Positions 7,813 through 17,528 of a DNA stretch of 64,000 nt are shown piece after piece; position 1 is the stretch's first letter, and every line of letters begins with the position of its first letter. The stretch is from Cognatiluteimonas weifangensis (GTDB taxonomy: Bacteria; Pseudomonadota; Gammaproteobacteria; Xanthomonadales; Xanthomonadaceae): NCBI RefSeq assembly GCF_003416885.1, contig NZ_QVPD01000007.1, positions 75,039 through 139,038 on the forward strand. The letters run 5' to 3'. Under the pieces are notes generated by a model. It had not been told where the DNA came from and made no database searches. It saw only the letters and a list, made by a program, of their open reading frames with translations. Made by a program: the position numbers and the translations under genes.

Positions 7813-8907
7813 ATGAAATCGCCGATCCGCCTTGCCGTCCTCTCGCTCGCCGTTGTCCTGGCCGTCGCCGCCTGCAAGCCGGCCGCCGACGGCAACACGA
7901 CCCCCGCCGCCACCGACGCCACGCCGGCGCCCGCCGCCAGCCAGACCGGCGATCGGGTCGCCGCGGAGATCACGGGAGCCGGCGCCACCTTCATCTATCC
8001 GCTGCTGTCGAAGTGGTCGGACGACTATCACAAGGCCACCGGCCACAAGATCAACTACCAGTCGATCGGCTCGGGCGGCGGCATCGCCCAGATCAAGGCC
8101 GGCACCGTCGATTTCGGCTCCAGCGACAAGCCCCTGCCCAGCGACGAGCTCGCCGCGGCCGGGCTCGGCCAGTTCCCCTCGGCGATCGGCGGCGTGGTGC
8201 CGGTGGTCAACGTGGCGGGTGTCGCGCCCGGCGCGCTCCGCCTGACCGGCCCCCTGATCGCCGACATCTTCCTCGGCAAGGTCGCCACCTGGAACGATCC
8301 CGCCATCGCCGCGCTCAACCCCGGTGTTGCGCTGCCGTCCTCGAAGATCAACGTCGTGCACCGCTCCGACGGCTCCGGCACCACCTTCAACTTCGTCAAC
8401 TACCTGTCCAAGGTCAGCCCGGCATGGAAGTCCACGGTCGGCGAAGGCACCTCGGTGCAGTGGCCGGGCGGCATCGGCGGCAAGGGCAACGAGGGCGTGG
8501 CCGCGTACGTGAAGCAGATCAAGGGGTCGATCGGCTACGTCGAGCTGGCCTACGCCTCGCAGAACGGCATGGCGCACGTGCAGATGCGCAACGCCGCCGG
8601 CCACTGGGTGCAGCCGGGCGCGGCGAGTTTCCAGGCCGCGGCCGCGACCGCCGACTGGGCCAACGCGCGCGACTTCAGCCTGGTGATCACCGATGCGCCC
8701 GGCGCCGACGCCTGGCCGATCGCCGCCACCAACTTCATCCTGATGTACAAGCAGCCCAAGGACGCCAGGCGTTCGGCCGACGCGCTCGCCTTCTTCAAGT
8801 GGGCGCTGGAGAACGGCCAGCCGCAGGCGCAGGCACTCGATTACGTGCCGCTGCCGCCGGCACTGGTGCAGCAGGTCGAGGCCTACTGGGCGGCCGAGTT
8901 CAAGTGA
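7813..8907 (+). CDS. pstS: phosphate ABC transporter substrate-binding lipoprotein (second copy)
   Basis: Second PstS paralogue, 364 residues. The start at 7813 is preferred over the ATG at 7801 because GGAG (7803-7806) is then a ribosome site 6 bp upstream. The N-terminus is a lipoprotein signal with lipobox LAVAAC, cysteine at residue 21, then a Thr/Ala/Pro-rich linker (about 22-54) tethering the binding domain to a membrane. Binding loops GAGATFIYP, SIGSGGG, DFGSSDKPL and RSDGSGTTF match the first copy almost exactly, and long stretches are identical. Directly upstream of pstC, it is the more likely dedicated partner of the transporter. A Pho box lies upstream. Confidence 0.94.
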   Translation: MKSPIRLAVLSLAVVLAVAACKPAADGNTTPAATDATPAPAASQTGDRVAAEITGAGATFIYPLLSKWSDDYHKATGHKINYQSIGSGGGIAQIKAGTVDFGSSDKPLPSDELAAAGLGQFPSAIGGVVPVVNVAGVAPGALRLTGPLIADIFLGKVATWNDPAIAALNPGVALPSSKINVVHRSDGSGTTFNFVNYLSKVSPAWKSTVGEGTSVQWPGGIGGKGNEGVAAYVKQIKGSIGYVELAYASQNGMAHVQMRNAAGHWVQPGAASFQAAAATADWANARDFSLVITDAPGADAWPIAATNFILMYKQPKDARRSADALAFFKWALENGQPQAQALDYVPLPPALVQQVEAYWAAEFK

Positions 8908-8951
8908 CGCATCGGCCCGCTCGCGCGCAGCGCGGGCGGCTTTGTCGATGC

Positions 8952-9040
8952 GGCATCCCCGCGCAAGCGGGGATCCAGCGACCTCCTGTCGAATCGGCAC
9001 CACAAAAGACACTCGATTCCCGCCCGCGCAGGCATGACAA
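8952..9040. repeat. intergenic repeat with hairpin
   Basis: Between pstS2 and pstC there is a hairpin ATCCCCGC-GCAA-GCGGGGAT (8955-8974) and, about 45 bp on, GATTCCCGCCCGCGCAGGCATGAC. This layout (GGGGATCCA, then a second CCCGC ... GCATGAC half) is that of a dispersed intergenic repeat common in Xanthomonadaceae and other proteobacteria. It may weaken transcription between pstS2 and pstCAB so that binding protein is made in excess. Assignment is by pattern, not by comparison. Confidence 0.45.
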
Positions 9041-9055
9041 GCGCAACCGGACCCG

Positions 9056-10027
9056 ATGAACACCACCACCCTTCCCGCCGCAGCCGCCGACATCCGCAAC
9101 CGGCGCGACGCCATCGCCGACCGCAGTTTCCGCTGGCTGGTCACCGGCGCCGGCGTGCTCGTGCTGGTTTCGCTGGCTGCCGCGGCGCTGTCGATGCTGT
9201 GGGGCGGGCGCGAGGCGTTCGCCAGGTTCGGGCTCGGCTTCCTCTGGTCGGACGCGTGGGATCCGGTCAACCAGGTCTTCGGCGCGCTGGTGCCGATCTA
9301 CGGCACCGTCGTCACCGCCGTCATCGCCATGGCGATCGCGGTGCCGGTGAGCTTCGGCATCGCCATGTTCCTGACCGAGATCGCACCGAAGTGGCTGCGC
9401 GGCGCGGTCGGCGCGGCGATCGAGCTGCTGGCCGGCATCCCCTCGATCATCTACGGCATGTGGGGCCTGTTCGTGCTGGTGCCGGTGCTGGCCGAGCACG
9501 TGTATCCGTGGGTGGACGCGCACCTGGGCCAGTGGCCGCTGATCGGCGCGTTGTTCTCCGGCCCGCCGCTGGGCCTGGGCATGGGCACCGCCGGGCTGGT
9601 GCTGGCGATCATGGTGATTCCGTTCATCGCCTCGGTGATGCGCGAGGTGTTCCTGACCGTGCCCGGCCGGCTGAAGGAATCGGCCTATGCGCTGGGCTCC
9701 ACCCGCTGGGAGGTGGTCTGGGACGTGGTGCTGCCGTACACGCGCTCGGCGGTGATCGGCGGCATCTTCCTCGGCCTGGGCCGCGCGCTCGGCGAGACCA
9801 TGGCGGTGACCTTCGTGCTCGGCAATGCGCACGAGCTGACCGCCTCGCTGCTGATGCCGGGCAACTCGATCGCCGCGACCATCGCCAACGAGTTCGCCGA
9901 GGCCGATTCGGAGATGTACCGCTCTTCGCTGATCGCGCTCGGCTTCGTGCTGTTCCTGGTGACGTTCGTGGTGCTGTCGCTGGCGCGGCTGATGCTGCGG
10001 CGCCTGGCCAGGCGGGAGGGCCGCTGA
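9056..10027 (+). CDS. pstC: phosphate ABC transporter permease PstC
   Basis: Inner-membrane permease of 323 residues, typical for PstC. A membrane segment near residues 31-55 is followed by the ABC permease core: IYGTVVTAVIAMAIAVPVSF, then the EAA-type loop around LKESAYALGSTRWEVVWDVVLP (split here by normal spacing), and ALGETMAVTFVLGNA, which is characteristic of PstC. It forms a heterodimer with PstA, energised by PstB. It starts 148 bp after pstS2 and its stop is one base before the pstA start region, so pstC, pstA and pstB are tightly packed. Confidence 0.96.
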   Translation: MNTTTLPAAAADIRNRRDAIADRSFRWLVTGAGVLVLVSLAAAALSMLWGGREAFARFGLGFLWSDAWDPVNQVFGALVPIYGTVVTAVIAMAIAVPVSFGIAMFLTEIAPKWLRGAVGAAIELLAGIPSIIYGMWGLFVLVPVLAEHVYPWVDAHLGQWPLIGALFSGPPLGLGMGTAGLVLAIMVIPFIASVMREVFLTVPGRLKESAYALGSTRWEVVWDVVLPYTRSAVIGGIFLGLGRALGETMAVTFVLGNAHELTASLLMPGNSIAATIANEFAEADSEMYRSSLIALGFVLFLVTFVVLSLARLMLRRLARREGR

Positions 10028-10028
10028 G

Positions 10029-10880
10029 ATGCGCATCCCGCTGTACGCGCTCCGCCGGACCCGCAACCTGGTGGCGCAGGCGCTGGCGATCCTGGCCACG
10101 GTGTTCGGGCTGTTCTGGCTGGTGTGGATCCTGTGGACCACCTTCAGCAACGGGCTGGCCGCGATCACCCCGGCGCTGTTCACGCAGATGACGCCGCCGC
10201 CGGGCGAGAGCGGCGGCCTGCTCAACGCGTTCTTCGGCAGCGCGCTGATGAGCCTGCTCGGCATCGCCATCGGCGCGCCGATCGGGGTGCTGGCCGGCAC
10301 CTTCCTGGCCGAGTACGCCCGCGGCAGCCGCCTCGGCGAGACCGTGCGCTTCGTCAACGACATCCTGCTGTCTGCCCCCTCGATCGTGCTCGGCCTGTTC
10401 GTCTACACCCTGGTGGTGGCGCAGATGGGCCACTTCTCGGCGCTGGCCGGCGCGATCGCGCTGGCCTTCATCGTACTGCCGGTGGTGGTGCGCACCACCG
10501 ACGAAATGCTGCAACTGGTGCCCGTGCAGATGCGCGAGGCGGCGCTGTCGCTGGGCGTGCCGCAGTGGAAGGTGACGGCGCAGGTGCTGTACCGCTCGGC
10601 GCTGCCGGGCATCGTCACCGGCATCCTGCTCGCCCTGGCCCGCATCTCCGGCGAGACCGCGCCGCTGCTGTTCACCGCGCTCAACAACCAGTACTGGACC
10701 ACCGACGTGCTGGCGCCGATGGCCAACGTGCCGGTGGTGATCTTCCAGTACGCGATGAGCCCGTACGCAAGCTGGCACGCGCTGGCCTGGGCCGGCGCCT
10801 TCATCCTGACCCTGTTCGTGCTGCTGATCAGCCTGGCCGCGCGCGCGATCGTGTCCCGCAACCGGATCGACCATGACTGA
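10029..10880 (+). CDS. pstA: phosphate ABC transporter permease PstA
   Basis: Second permease of the phosphate importer, 283 residues, with about six membrane helices. The family signature is visible in [19 protein letters not shown] and in the EAA loop [20 protein letters not shown], then [18 protein letters not shown], which is typical of PstA. It starts with ATG one base after the pstC stop and overlaps the pstB start by 8 bp, so translation is likely coupled through the operon. Confidence 0.96.
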   Translation: MRIPLYALRRTRNLVAQALAILATVFGLFWLVWILWTTFSNGLAAITPALFTQMTPPPGESGGLLNAFFGSALMSLLGIAIGAPIGVLAGTFLAEYARGSRLGETVRFVNDILLSAPSIVLGLFVYTLVVAQMGHFSALAGAIALAFIVLPVVVRTTDEMLQLVPVQMREAALSLGVPQWKVTAQVLYRSALPGIVTGILLALARISGETAPLLFTALNNQYWTTDVLAPMANVPVVIFQYAMSPYASWHALAWAGAFILTLFVLLISLAARAIVSRNRIDHD

Positions 10881-11742
10881 CGTCCTCGCCCGCACTCATC
10901 CCATCCACACTCCGTCCCGGACACCGGCCATGCAGGACGCCCGCCTCGATCCCGTCGCCTCGCCCGCCCGCGGACCGGCCCCGGCCGCTGCGCCGAAGCT
11001 GGCCGCGCGCGGCCTGGACTTCTGGTACGGCGACTTCCGCGCGGTCAAGGGCGTCGACCTCGACATCCCGGAGCGGCGCGTCACCGCGTTGATCGGGCCT
11101 TCCGGCTGCGGCAAGTCCACCCTGCTGCGGGTGTTCAACCGCATCTACGCGCTGTATCCGAAACAGCGCGCCAGCGGTACGGTCCTGCTCGACGGCGAGG
11201 ACATCCTCGGCCCGAAGTACCCGATCAACCGCCTGCGCAGCAAGGTCGGGATGGTGTTCCAGAAGCCGGTGCCGTTCCCGATGACGATTTTCGAGAACGT
11301 CGCCTACGGCATCCGCCACCACGAGCGCCTGTCGAAGGCGGAGATGGCGATGCGGGTGGAGGCCGCCTTGCGCCAGGCCGCGCTGTGGGACGAGGTCAAG
11401 GACAAGCTCAGGCACAACGCGCTGGGGCTGTCCGGCGGCCAGCAGCAGCGCCTGTGCATCGCCCGCGCGGTGGCGCTGCGCCCGGAAGTGCTGCTGCTCG
11501 ACGAGCCGACCTCGGCGCTGGATCCGATCTCCACCAGCCGCATCGAGCAACTGGTGGAGGAGCTCAAGCGCGACTACACCATCCTGATCGTGACCCACAA
11601 CATGCAGCAGGCCGCACGCGTGTCCGACTACACCGCCTTCATGTACCTGGGCGATCTGATCGAGCACGACACCACCGAGACCATCTTCTCCAACCCCTCG
11701 AAGCGGCAGACCGAGGATTACATCACCGGGCGATTCGGATGA
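10873..11742 (+). CDS. pstB: phosphate ABC transporter ATP-binding protein PstB
   Basis: ATPase that drives phosphate import, 289 residues from the ATG at 10873. Walker A is GPSGCGKST (75-83), the ABC signature is LSGGQQQRL (from about 186), followed by Walker [13 protein letters not shown] and the switch histidine in VTHNMQQA. The FYYG-type segment FWYGDF precedes Walker A as in other PstB proteins. The N-terminus is 20-30 residues longer than usual and low-complexity; the in-frame ATG at 10930 would give 270 residues and is a real alternative, though the first start overlaps pstA and fits coupling. Confidence 0.95.
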   Translation: MTDVLARTHPIHTPSRTPAMQDARLDPVASPARGPAPAAAPKLAARGLDFWYGDFRAVKGVDLDIPERRVTALIGPSGCGKSTLLRVFNRIYALYPKQRASGTVLLDGEDILGPKYPINRLRSKVGMVFQKPVPFPMTIFENVAYGIRHHERLSKAEMAMRVEAALRQAALWDEVKDKLRHNALGLSGGQQQRLCIARAVALRPEVLLLDEPTSALDPISTSRIEQLVEELKRDYTILIVTHNMQQAARVSDYTAFMYLGDLIEHDTTETIFSNPSKRQTEDYITGRFG

Positions 11743-11797
11743 CGAATCGCGGACTTCCGCGACCGCTCCGGAGCGCAAGCATCCACGGGACATCGGC

Positions 11798-12502
11798 ATG
11801 AACACCCAACCCCACGGACACATCGTCAGAAGCCTCGACGAAGAGCAGCGCCGGCTGACCGCCGAACTGCTGCGCATGGGCGAGATGGCCGCCGCGCAGC
11901 TGGAGGCCGCGCTGGACGTGGTCGAACGCCGCGACGACAAGGCCGCCGAACGCGTGATCGGCAACGACGAGGCGCTGGACGCGCTCGAGCGCGAAATCAG
12001 CCAGGACGTGATGAAGCTGGCGCTGCGCGGCCCGCTGGCGCGCGACCTGCGCGAAATCCTCGCCGCGCTGCGGATCGCCGCCGACATCGAGCGCATCGGC
12101 GACTACGCCGCCAACGTCGCCAAGCGCTCGCTGGCGCTGAACCTGTCGCCGCCGCTGCCGCTCACCCGCGGCCTGTCCGCGCTGGGCGCGCTGGCGGTGC
12201 GGCAGTTGCGCGACGTGTTCGCCGCCTACCGCGACAGCGACGCCGCCGCCGCGCAGCGCGTGCGCGCCGGCGACGCCGAACTGGATGCGCAGTACACCGG
12301 CCTGTTCCGCGAGCTGCTGACCTACATGATGGAGGACGCGCGCAGCATCACCCCTTGCACGCACCTGCTGTTCATGGCCAAGAACATCGAGCGCATCGGC
12401 GACCACGCCACCAACATCGCCGAGAACGTCTGGTTCCTGGTGCACGGCGAGGACGACCTGCCGCCGCGCGACAAGCGCGACGAGACCAATACCGCGACCT
12501 GA
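11798..12502 (+). CDS. phoU: phosphate-signalling regulator PhoU
   Basis: Cytoplasmic regulator, 234 residues, made of two three-helix PhoU repeats. Each repeat holds the metal-binding motif: [13 protein letters not shown] in the first and [13 protein letters not shown] in the second. PhoU links the PstSCAB transporter to the PhoR/PhoB two-component system, repressing the Pho regulon when phosphate is ample. It ends the pst operon, 55 bp after pstB. PhoB and PhoR themselves are not in the window. Confidence 0.96.
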   Translation: MNTQPHGHIVRSLDEEQRRLTAELLRMGEMAAAQLEAALDVVERRDDKAAERVIGNDEALDALEREISQDVMKLALRGPLARDLREILAALRIAADIERIGDYAANVAKRSLALNLSPPLPLTRGLSALGALAVRQLRDVFAAYRDSDAAAAQRVRAGDAELDAQYTGLFRELLTYMMEDARSITPCTHLLFMAKNIERIGDHATNIAENVWFLVHGEDDLPPRDKRDETNTAT

Positions 12503-12687
12503 CCCCGCGCCTGCGGGGCGCCCCCGCGGCCACGGCGCCGACCGCAACTCGCGCCCCTCCCGGCACGGCCGCAGGCGCCGGTCGCGGCCGACGGCACGCT
12601 GCCCGCAGGCAGATGGTTGCGCGCGCATCGCGTCGCGGGAACGACACGACGCCTGGCGTCCGGGCGCCCCTCTGCTACGCTTGCGCG

Positions 12688-13392
12688 ATGACCGAGCAGG
12701 ACAGTCCCGCCGCCGCGGCACCGGCGCCCTTCAAGCGCATGGCCGAGCGCTTCCGCGGCTATCTGCCGGTGGTGGTGGACGTGGAGACCGGCGGCTTCGA
12801 CTGCGCCAGGCACGCGCTGCTGGAGCTGGCCGCCATCCCGATCGAGCTCGACGCGCAGGGCCGCTTCGTCCCCGGCGAGGTCGCCTGCGCGCACCTGCAG
12901 CCGGCGCCCGGGCTGGAGATCGATCCGAAATCGCTGGAAGTCACCGGCATCATCCTCGACCACCCGTTCCGCATGGCCAAGCCGGAAAAGGAGGCGCTGG
13001 ACCACGTGTTCGCGGCGGTGCGCGCGGCGGTGCGCCGGCACGCCTGCCAGCGCGCGATCCTGGTCGGGCACAACGCCCACTTCGACCTCGGCTTCCTCAA
13101 CGCCGCGGTGGCGCGGGTGCAGCACAAGCGCAACCCGTTCCACCCCTTCAGCGTGTTCGACACGGTCACCCTGGGCGGCGTCGCCTACGGGCAGACGGTG
13201 CTGGCGCGCGCGGTGCAGGCCGCGGGCTTTGGCTGGAACAGCGACGAGGCGCACTCGGCGGTGTACGACGCCGAACGCACCGCGGAGCTGTTCTGCAGGA
13301 TCGCCAACACCTGGGGCGGATGGACGCGCGCGGCCGACGCGGCGACGCCGGCCGCAACCGCCGGGACCGGTCCGTCGCCGCCGCCGACGTGA
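12688..13392 (+). CDS. rnt: ribonuclease T
   Basis: DEDDh 3'-5' exoribonuclease, 234 residues, that trims tRNA CCA ends and matures the 3' ends of 5S and 23S rRNA. The three Exo motifs are visible: VVDVETGG near residue 30 (first D and E), [12 protein letters not shown] (second D) and [14 protein letters not shown] (histidine and last D). The start ATG is preceded by CTGCTACGCTTGCGCG with no ribosome site, so the message may be nearly leaderless. The C-terminal tail after TWGGW is low-complexity. It converges with the small membrane protein gene. Confidence 0.93.
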   Translation: MTEQDSPAAAAPAPFKRMAERFRGYLPVVVDVETGGFDCARHALLELAAIPIELDAQGRFVPGEVACAHLQPAPGLEIDPKSLEVTGIILDHPFRMAKPEKEALDHVFAAVRAAVRRHACQRAILVGHNAHFDLGFLNAAVARVQHKRNPFHPFSVFDTVTLGGVAYGQTVLARAVQAAGFGWNSDEAHSAVYDAERTAELFCRIANTWGGWTRAADAATPAATAGTGPSPPPT

Positions 13393-13431
13393 TGCCGTGC
13401 CGGCAGCGGCGCCCGCAGCGCCTTGCCGCCG

Positions 13432-13692
13432 CTAGCCCGATGTCGCGCGCCGCGTCCTGAACGAGCGCACGATGCCGTAGCCGCTGATCAGCATCCACGC
13501 CAGCTCCAGCAGGAACACCGCCACGTTGAAGCTGCCCAGCAGCGACAGCAGCACGCCGCCGGCGCCGAACAGGTTGAGCAACTGATAGACGATGCCGGTG
13601 CCGGACAGGCGCCCGGCCTGCAGCAGCAGAAACGCCCCGAGCACCATCAGCGTGCCGGCAATGCCGATCCAGTCGTACCACTCCAGGCCCAT
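13432..13692 (-). CDS. small integral membrane protein (CBU_0592-like)
   Basis: An 86-residue protein with three hydrophobic segments, about residues 8-26, 35-52 and 56-72, of the pattern IGIAGTLMVLGAFLLLQ, QLLNLFGAGGVLLSLLG, VFLLELAWMLISGYGIV. This resembles the CBU_0592 family of small bacterial membrane proteins, whose function is not known. It lies 40 bp downstream of rlmB on the same strand and is probably the last gene of an rnr-rlmB transcript. Confidence 0.75.
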   Translation of the reverse strand: MGLEWYDWIGIAGTLMVLGAFLLLQAGRLSGTGIVYQLLNLFGAGGVLLSLLGSFNVAVFLLELAWMLISGYGIVRSFRTRRATSG

Positions 13693-13732
13693 CGCATTCC
13701 CCTCGTCAAGGAAGGTCCGAACAACTCGACGC

Positions 13733-14491
13733 TTATCCGGCTGCGGCCGCTCGACGCTGGCGCACGGCCTCGAACAGGGCGACGCCGGCGGCGACCGACA
13801 CGTTGAGGCTTTCGGTGTCGCCCGGCATCGGGATCTTCGCCAGCCGGTCGCAATGCTCGCGGGTCAGGCGGCGCAGGCCGTCGGCCTCGCCGCCCAGCAC
13901 CAGCGCCACGTTGCCAGTCAGGTCGAGCGCGTACAGCGAAGCCTCGGCGTCGCCGGCCAGGCCGTAGATCCACATCCCGAGCTGCTGCAGCTCGCGCAGG
14001 CAGCGCGCCAGGTTGGTGGCGCGGATCACCGGGATGCGGTCGGCGGCGCCGGCCGACGTCTTGCGCACGGTGGCGTTGACCGTCGCCGCCTTGTCCCGGG
14101 GGATGACCACCGCAGTGACCCCGGCCGCGGCCGCGCTGCGCAGGCAGGCGCCGAGGTTGTGCGGGTCCTGCACGCCGTCGAGCACCAGCACCAGGGCGCG
14201 GCCTTGCGCGGCCTCGATCAAGGCCGGCAGCTCGTGCTCGTCCCAGGTCTTGGCCGCGGCGTAACGCGCCACCGCGCCCTGATGCCGCAGGCCGCCGGCG
14301 ACGCCGTCCAGTGCCTGCTGCGCGACCCGGCGCACGTCGATGCCCAGGCGCCGCGCATGGCCCTCGATCTCGACGATCCGCGGGTTTTTCGCCCCGGCCT
14401 CCAGCAGCACCTCGCGCACGTTGTCGGCGTCGTGCTCGATCGCCGAGGCGACTGCGTTGATGCCGGCGATCCACTGGCTGTCCTTGCTCAT
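13733..14491 (-). CDS. rlmB: 23S rRNA (guanosine-2251-2'-O)-methyltransferase
   Basis: SPOUT-class methyltransferase of 252 residues that 2'-O-methylates G2251 in the peptidyl-transferase centre of 23S rRNA. An N-terminal substrate-binding domain begins WIAGINAVASAIEHD. The three SPOUT motifs are clear: LVLDGVQDPHNLGACLRSA, VALVLGGEADGLRRL and IPMPGDTESLNVSVAAGVA, the last forming part of the knotted SAM pocket. The start is the ATG at 14491 (MSKDSQW); the open frame upstream runs through rnr in the wrong reading. The rnr-rlmB order is conserved in gammaproteobacteria. Confidence 0.96.
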   Translation of the reverse strand: MSKDSQWIAGINAVASAIEHDADNVREVLLEAGAKNPRIVEIEGHARRLGIDVRRVAQQALDGVAGGLRHQGAVARYAAAKTWDEHELPALIEAAQGRALVLVLDGVQDPHNLGACLRSAAAAGVTAVVIPRDKAATVNATVRKTSAGAADRIPVIRATNLARCLRELQQLGMWIYGLAGDAEASLYALDLTGNVALVLGGEADGLRRLTREHCDRLAKIPMPGDTESLNVSVAAGVALFEAVRQRRAAAAG

Positions 14492-14691
14492 GCGGGTATT
14501 TTGCCCTAGTCGCCTGCCGCGGCCGTGGCGGGACACCGCGCCGTCGTCCTGTCCCCGGCAAGGGGACCGCTTTGCGCAGCGAGGCAGGGCGATGGGTGCG
14601 TGCCCGCTCGCCGCAGCAACGCTCCTCATCCGCCCTGCGGTACCCCTCGACAAGCCCGGGCCGGCGTCGCTCCCGGCAGCAGAAGGAAACC

Positions 14692-17121
14692 TCAGGATCC
14701 GGCCCTGGCCCGCTTCGCCGGCTTGCCGCGCGACGGCGGCACGGGCTCGCGCGCCGCGGGACCGTCGCCCTCCACCAGCCGGAAATCGATCTTGCGCTCC
14801 TCCAGGCTGGCCTTGAGCACCACGATCCGGGCGCGGTCGCCAAGCCGGTACTCGCGGCCGCGGCGTTCGCCGGTGAGGGTCTTGCGGATCGGATCGAAGT
14901 GGTAGTAGTCGTGCGGCAGCTGGGTGACGTGCACCAGGCCGTTGACCTTGGAATCGTCCAGTTCCACGAACAGGCCGAAACTGGTGACGCCGCTGATGAT
15001 GCCGTCGAATTCGCCGCCCACGTGCTGTTCCATCCAGGCCGCGCGGTAGCGCTCGTCGACCTCGCGCTGGGCCTCGTCGGCGCGGCGCGAGCGCTCGGAG
15101 CACTGCAGCGAGAGGGCCGCCATCTGGTGCGGCGTGTAGGCGTACTGCTCGGGCCTGCGGCCGGTGAGCGCGTGCTTGATCGCGCGGTGCACCAGCAGGT
15201 CCGGATAGCGGCGGATCGGCGAGGTAAAGTGCGCGTAGGCCTCCAGCGCCAGGCCGAAATGGCCGATATTGTCCGGCGCGTACACCGCCAGCGACTGGCT
15301 GCGCAGGATCACCGACTCCAGCAGCGCCGCGTCCGGGCGTTCGCGGATCCGCTCCAGCAGCGCGCGGAAATCGCGCGGCCGCACCTTGCCCCACGGCGGC
15401 AGCCGCAGCTTGAACTCCTTGAGGAACTCCTCCAGGTCTGCGTACTTGGCTTCCGGTGGCTTGTCGTGGTCGCGGTACGGCGCCGGCACGTCCGCCGCCA
15501 GCAGGAACTCGGCGGCCTGCACGTTGGCCGCGATCATGCATTCCTCGATCAGCTTGTGCGCATCGTTGCGCTGGAGCATGCCGGCCTGGGTGACCTCGCC
15601 TTTCAGGTCGAGCGCGAAGCGCACCTCGACGCTCTCGAACTCGATCGCGCCACGCCGCGCCCGCGCCTTGTCGAGGATCCGGTACAGCTGGTGCAGGCGC
15701 TGCACCTGCGGCAGCAGCGGCCCGATCTTCGCCAGCGCGGCGGCGCGCTCGTCCTCGGGGATGCCGTCGCCGACCGCGTTCCAGACCTCGGTGTAGGTCA
15801 GGCGCGCGTGCGAGTTCATCACCGCCTCGTAGAATTTCGCCTCGCCCACGCTGCCGTCGCGGCGCACCTGCATGTCGCAGACGAAGCACAGCCGGTCGAC
15901 CTGCGGATTGAGCGAGCAGATGCCGTTGGACAGCGTCTCCGGCAGCATCGGCACCACGAAGCCCGGGAAGTACACCGAGGTCGCGCGCAGCTGCGCCTCC
16001 TCGTCCAGCGGCGAACCGGGGCGGACGTAGTGGGAGACGTCGGCGATGGCGACGATCAGGCGGAACCCGTCGCGATTGGGTTCGCACCAGACCGCGTCGT
16101 CGAAATCCCTGGCGTCCTCGCCGTCGATGGTGAGCAGCGGCGTCGTGCGCAGGTCCACGCGTGCGGCGGCGCTGGCGGCATCGACCTGCAGCGGCACCGC
16201 GGTGGCCTGCGCCATGGCTTCGGGGGAGAACCGGTGCGGGATGTCGTGGCCGTGGATCGCGGCCTCCACCGCCAGCGATGCGGTCAGCCGGTCGCCGAGC
16301 ACCGCCAGCACGCGGCCGATCGGCGGGCGCCGCGCGTCCGGCGCCTGCACGATCTCGGCCACCACCAGTTGCCCCGGCTGCGCGTCCAGGCGTGCATCCG
16401 GCGGCACCAGCAGGTTGCGCTGGATGCGGCGGTCGTCGGGCTCGACGTAGCTGATCCCGGCCTCGAGGATGAAGCGCCCGATCAGGCGCGTGAGCCGGTG
16501 CTCCAGCACCTCGACGATCACGCCTTCGCGGCGGCCGCGGCGGTCCATCCCGGTGACGCTGGCCAGCACGCGGTCGCCGTGCAGCACCTTGCGCATCTCG
16601 TAGGGCGGCAGGAACAGGTCGTCGCCCTCGCCGCTCTCCGGGCGCAGGAAGCCGAAGCCGTCGGGATTGGCGATCACGGTGCCGGCGATCAGGTCGGCGC
16701 GTTCGGCCGGGACGAAGCCGCCGCGGCGGTTCTGCAGCAACTGGCCGTCGCGCAGCATCGCCCCCAGGCGCTTGTTGAGGGCGTCGAAGCGCTCGGGCGC
16801 GGTCAGCGCCAGCCGCGAGGCCAGCGCCTGCGCATCCATCGGACCGTCGTGCGCCGCCAGCACCTGCAGGATCATTTCGCGGCTGGCGATGGGCTGCTCG
16901 TAGCGCTGCGCCTCGCGCGCGGCGTGGGGATCGTGCGTCGGTGCGCCCGCGTCGCGGCCGCGTGCCGGCGGGGGTTCGGGCATCCAGCCCGGACGCGTCG
17001 GCTTGCCCTGCTTGCCGGGGCGCCCGCGCGGGCCTGTGCGCTCCGCGCTGCCGTGGTCCTTGCCGCCGCTGCGTCCGGATGCCTTGCCGCGACCGCTGCC
17101 GCGCCTGGGGGGTTTGTCCAT
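14692..17121 (-). CDS. rnr: ribonuclease R
   Basis: Processive 3'-5' exoribonuclease of 809 residues that degrades structured RNA and helps ribosome quality control. After a basic, Gly/Arg-rich N-terminal segment (about 1-60) come a winged-helix region (ILQVLAAHDGPMDAQALASRL), two cold-shock domains, the RNB catalytic domain with DGEDARDFDDAVWC (metal-binding aspartates), and a C-terminal S1 domain (FDGIISGVTSFGLFVELD). The usual Lys-rich tail is short (GKPAKRARAGS). The start ATG at 17121 gives MDKPPRRGSGRG. It heads an operon with rlmB. Confidence 0.96.
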   Translation of the reverse strand: MDKPPRRGSGRGKASGRSGGKDHGSAERTGPRGRPGKQGKPTRPGWMPEPPPARGRDAGAPTHDPHAAREAQRYEQPIASREMILQVLAAHDGPMDAQALASRLALTAPERFDALNKRLGAMLRDGQLLQNRRGGFVPAERADLIAGTVIANPDGFGFLRPESGEGDDLFLPPYEMRKVLHGDRVLASVTGMDRRGRREGVIVEVLEHRLTRLIGRFILEAGISYVEPDDRRIQRNLLVPPDARLDAQPGQLVVAEIVQAPDARRPPIGRVLAVLGDRLTASLAVEAAIHGHDIPHRFSPEAMAQATAVPLQVDAASAAARVDLRTTPLLTIDGEDARDFDDAVWCEPNRDGFRLIVAIADVSHYVRPGSPLDEEAQLRATSVYFPGFVVPMLPETLSNGICSLNPQVDRLCFVCDMQVRRDGSVGEAKFYEAVMNSHARLTYTEVWNAVGDGIPEDERAAALAKIGPLLPQVQRLHQLYRILDKARARRGAIEFESVEVRFALDLKGEVTQAGMLQRNDAHKLIEECMIAANVQAAEFLLAADVPAPYRDHDKPPEAKYADLEEFLKEFKLRLPPWGKVRPRDFRALLERIRERPDAALLESVILRSQSLAVYAPDNIGHFGLALEAYAHFTSPIRRYPDLLVHRAIKHALTGRRPEQYAYTPHQMAALSLQCSERSRRADEAQREVDERYRAAWMEQHVGGEFDGIISGVTSFGLFVELDDSKVNGLVHVTQLPHDYYHFDPIRKTLTGERRGREYRLGDRARIVVLKASLEERKIDFRLVEGDGPAAREPVPPSRGKPAKRARAGS

Positions 17122-17355
17122 GGCCGCGATGGTACACCGCGCCTGTCGACGGGCCGTGGCGCAAAGCTGTCCACCTGCGCGAGACGACCTGCGCGCAGTC
17201 GGCAGCGACGGCGGCTGTCGAGACACCCGCGTCGTGCGCTGCACCGACCGCTGTGCGCAGGCAACGCGCCCCGGCACCGTCCACCACAGTGGCAGCGCAT
17301 CTTCCGGGTGCCGCGGGACACCGGCTCGGGTGCGTGGCGGTCACCCCGCGGCCAC
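17122..17355. other. rnr upstream region, nothing recognised
   Basis: These bases lie upstream of rnr and downstream of a terminator. No gene, tRNA or consensus promoter could be supported. Open frames across it have no recognisable content. Confidence 0.4.
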
Positions 17356-17378
17356 AAAAAACCCCGCCGGAGCGGGGG
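17356..17378 (-). terminator. terminator downstream of the tRNA 3'-end fragment
   Basis: CCCCGC-CGGA-GCGGGG stem with, on the minus strand, a run of six T. It ends transcription coming from the tRNA-like side and sits 42 bp beyond the tRNA fragment. The same type of hairpin also follows the complete tRNA-Leu, which is why I read this one as the original tRNA terminator. Confidence 0.8.
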
Positions 17379-17419
17379 TCTGTCATCCGTGGAATCCAGC
17401 GAAAACTCTGGAGCCCTGT

Positions 17420-17444
17420 GATGGTGCCGGGAGAGGACTCGAAC
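17420..17444 (-). repeat. att-like tRNA 3'-end fragment (integration scar)
   Basis: On the minus strand this reads GTTCGAGTCCTCTCCCGG followed by CACCATC: the T-arm and acceptor 3' end of a tRNA, but without the rest of the tRNA. It repeats 18045-18070 at the 3' end of tRNA-Leu with one missing G. Tyrosine-recombinase elements that insert into tRNA 3' ends leave exactly such direct repeats. The missing G would make the acceptor end TCCCGGCACCA, so it might instead come from another tRNA. Confidence 0.55.
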
Positions 17445-17496
17445 TGAATCCTATGGACCGCATCGCCCCTAGATTTTCGATCATCGGATATCAGCG

Positions 17497-17516
17497 ATAC
17501 CCCCCGATATACCCCC
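17497..17516 (-). repeat. GGGGGTAT-type direct repeats next to att-like site
   Basis: Two copies of ATACCCCC (17497-17504 and 17509-17516; GGGGGTAT on the minus strand) spaced 12 bp apart, 50-70 bp from the tRNA fragment. Short repeated sites near an att core are typical arm-type binding sites of tyrosine integrases; this reading is inference. Confidence 0.4.
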
Positions 17517-17528
17517 GACTAGGCCCGC

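Noticed and set aside
14572..17421. Plus-strand frame of about 950 codons opposite rnr and rlmB
   Set aside because: Antisense to two certain genes, with amino-acid composition typical of a GC-skewed shadow.
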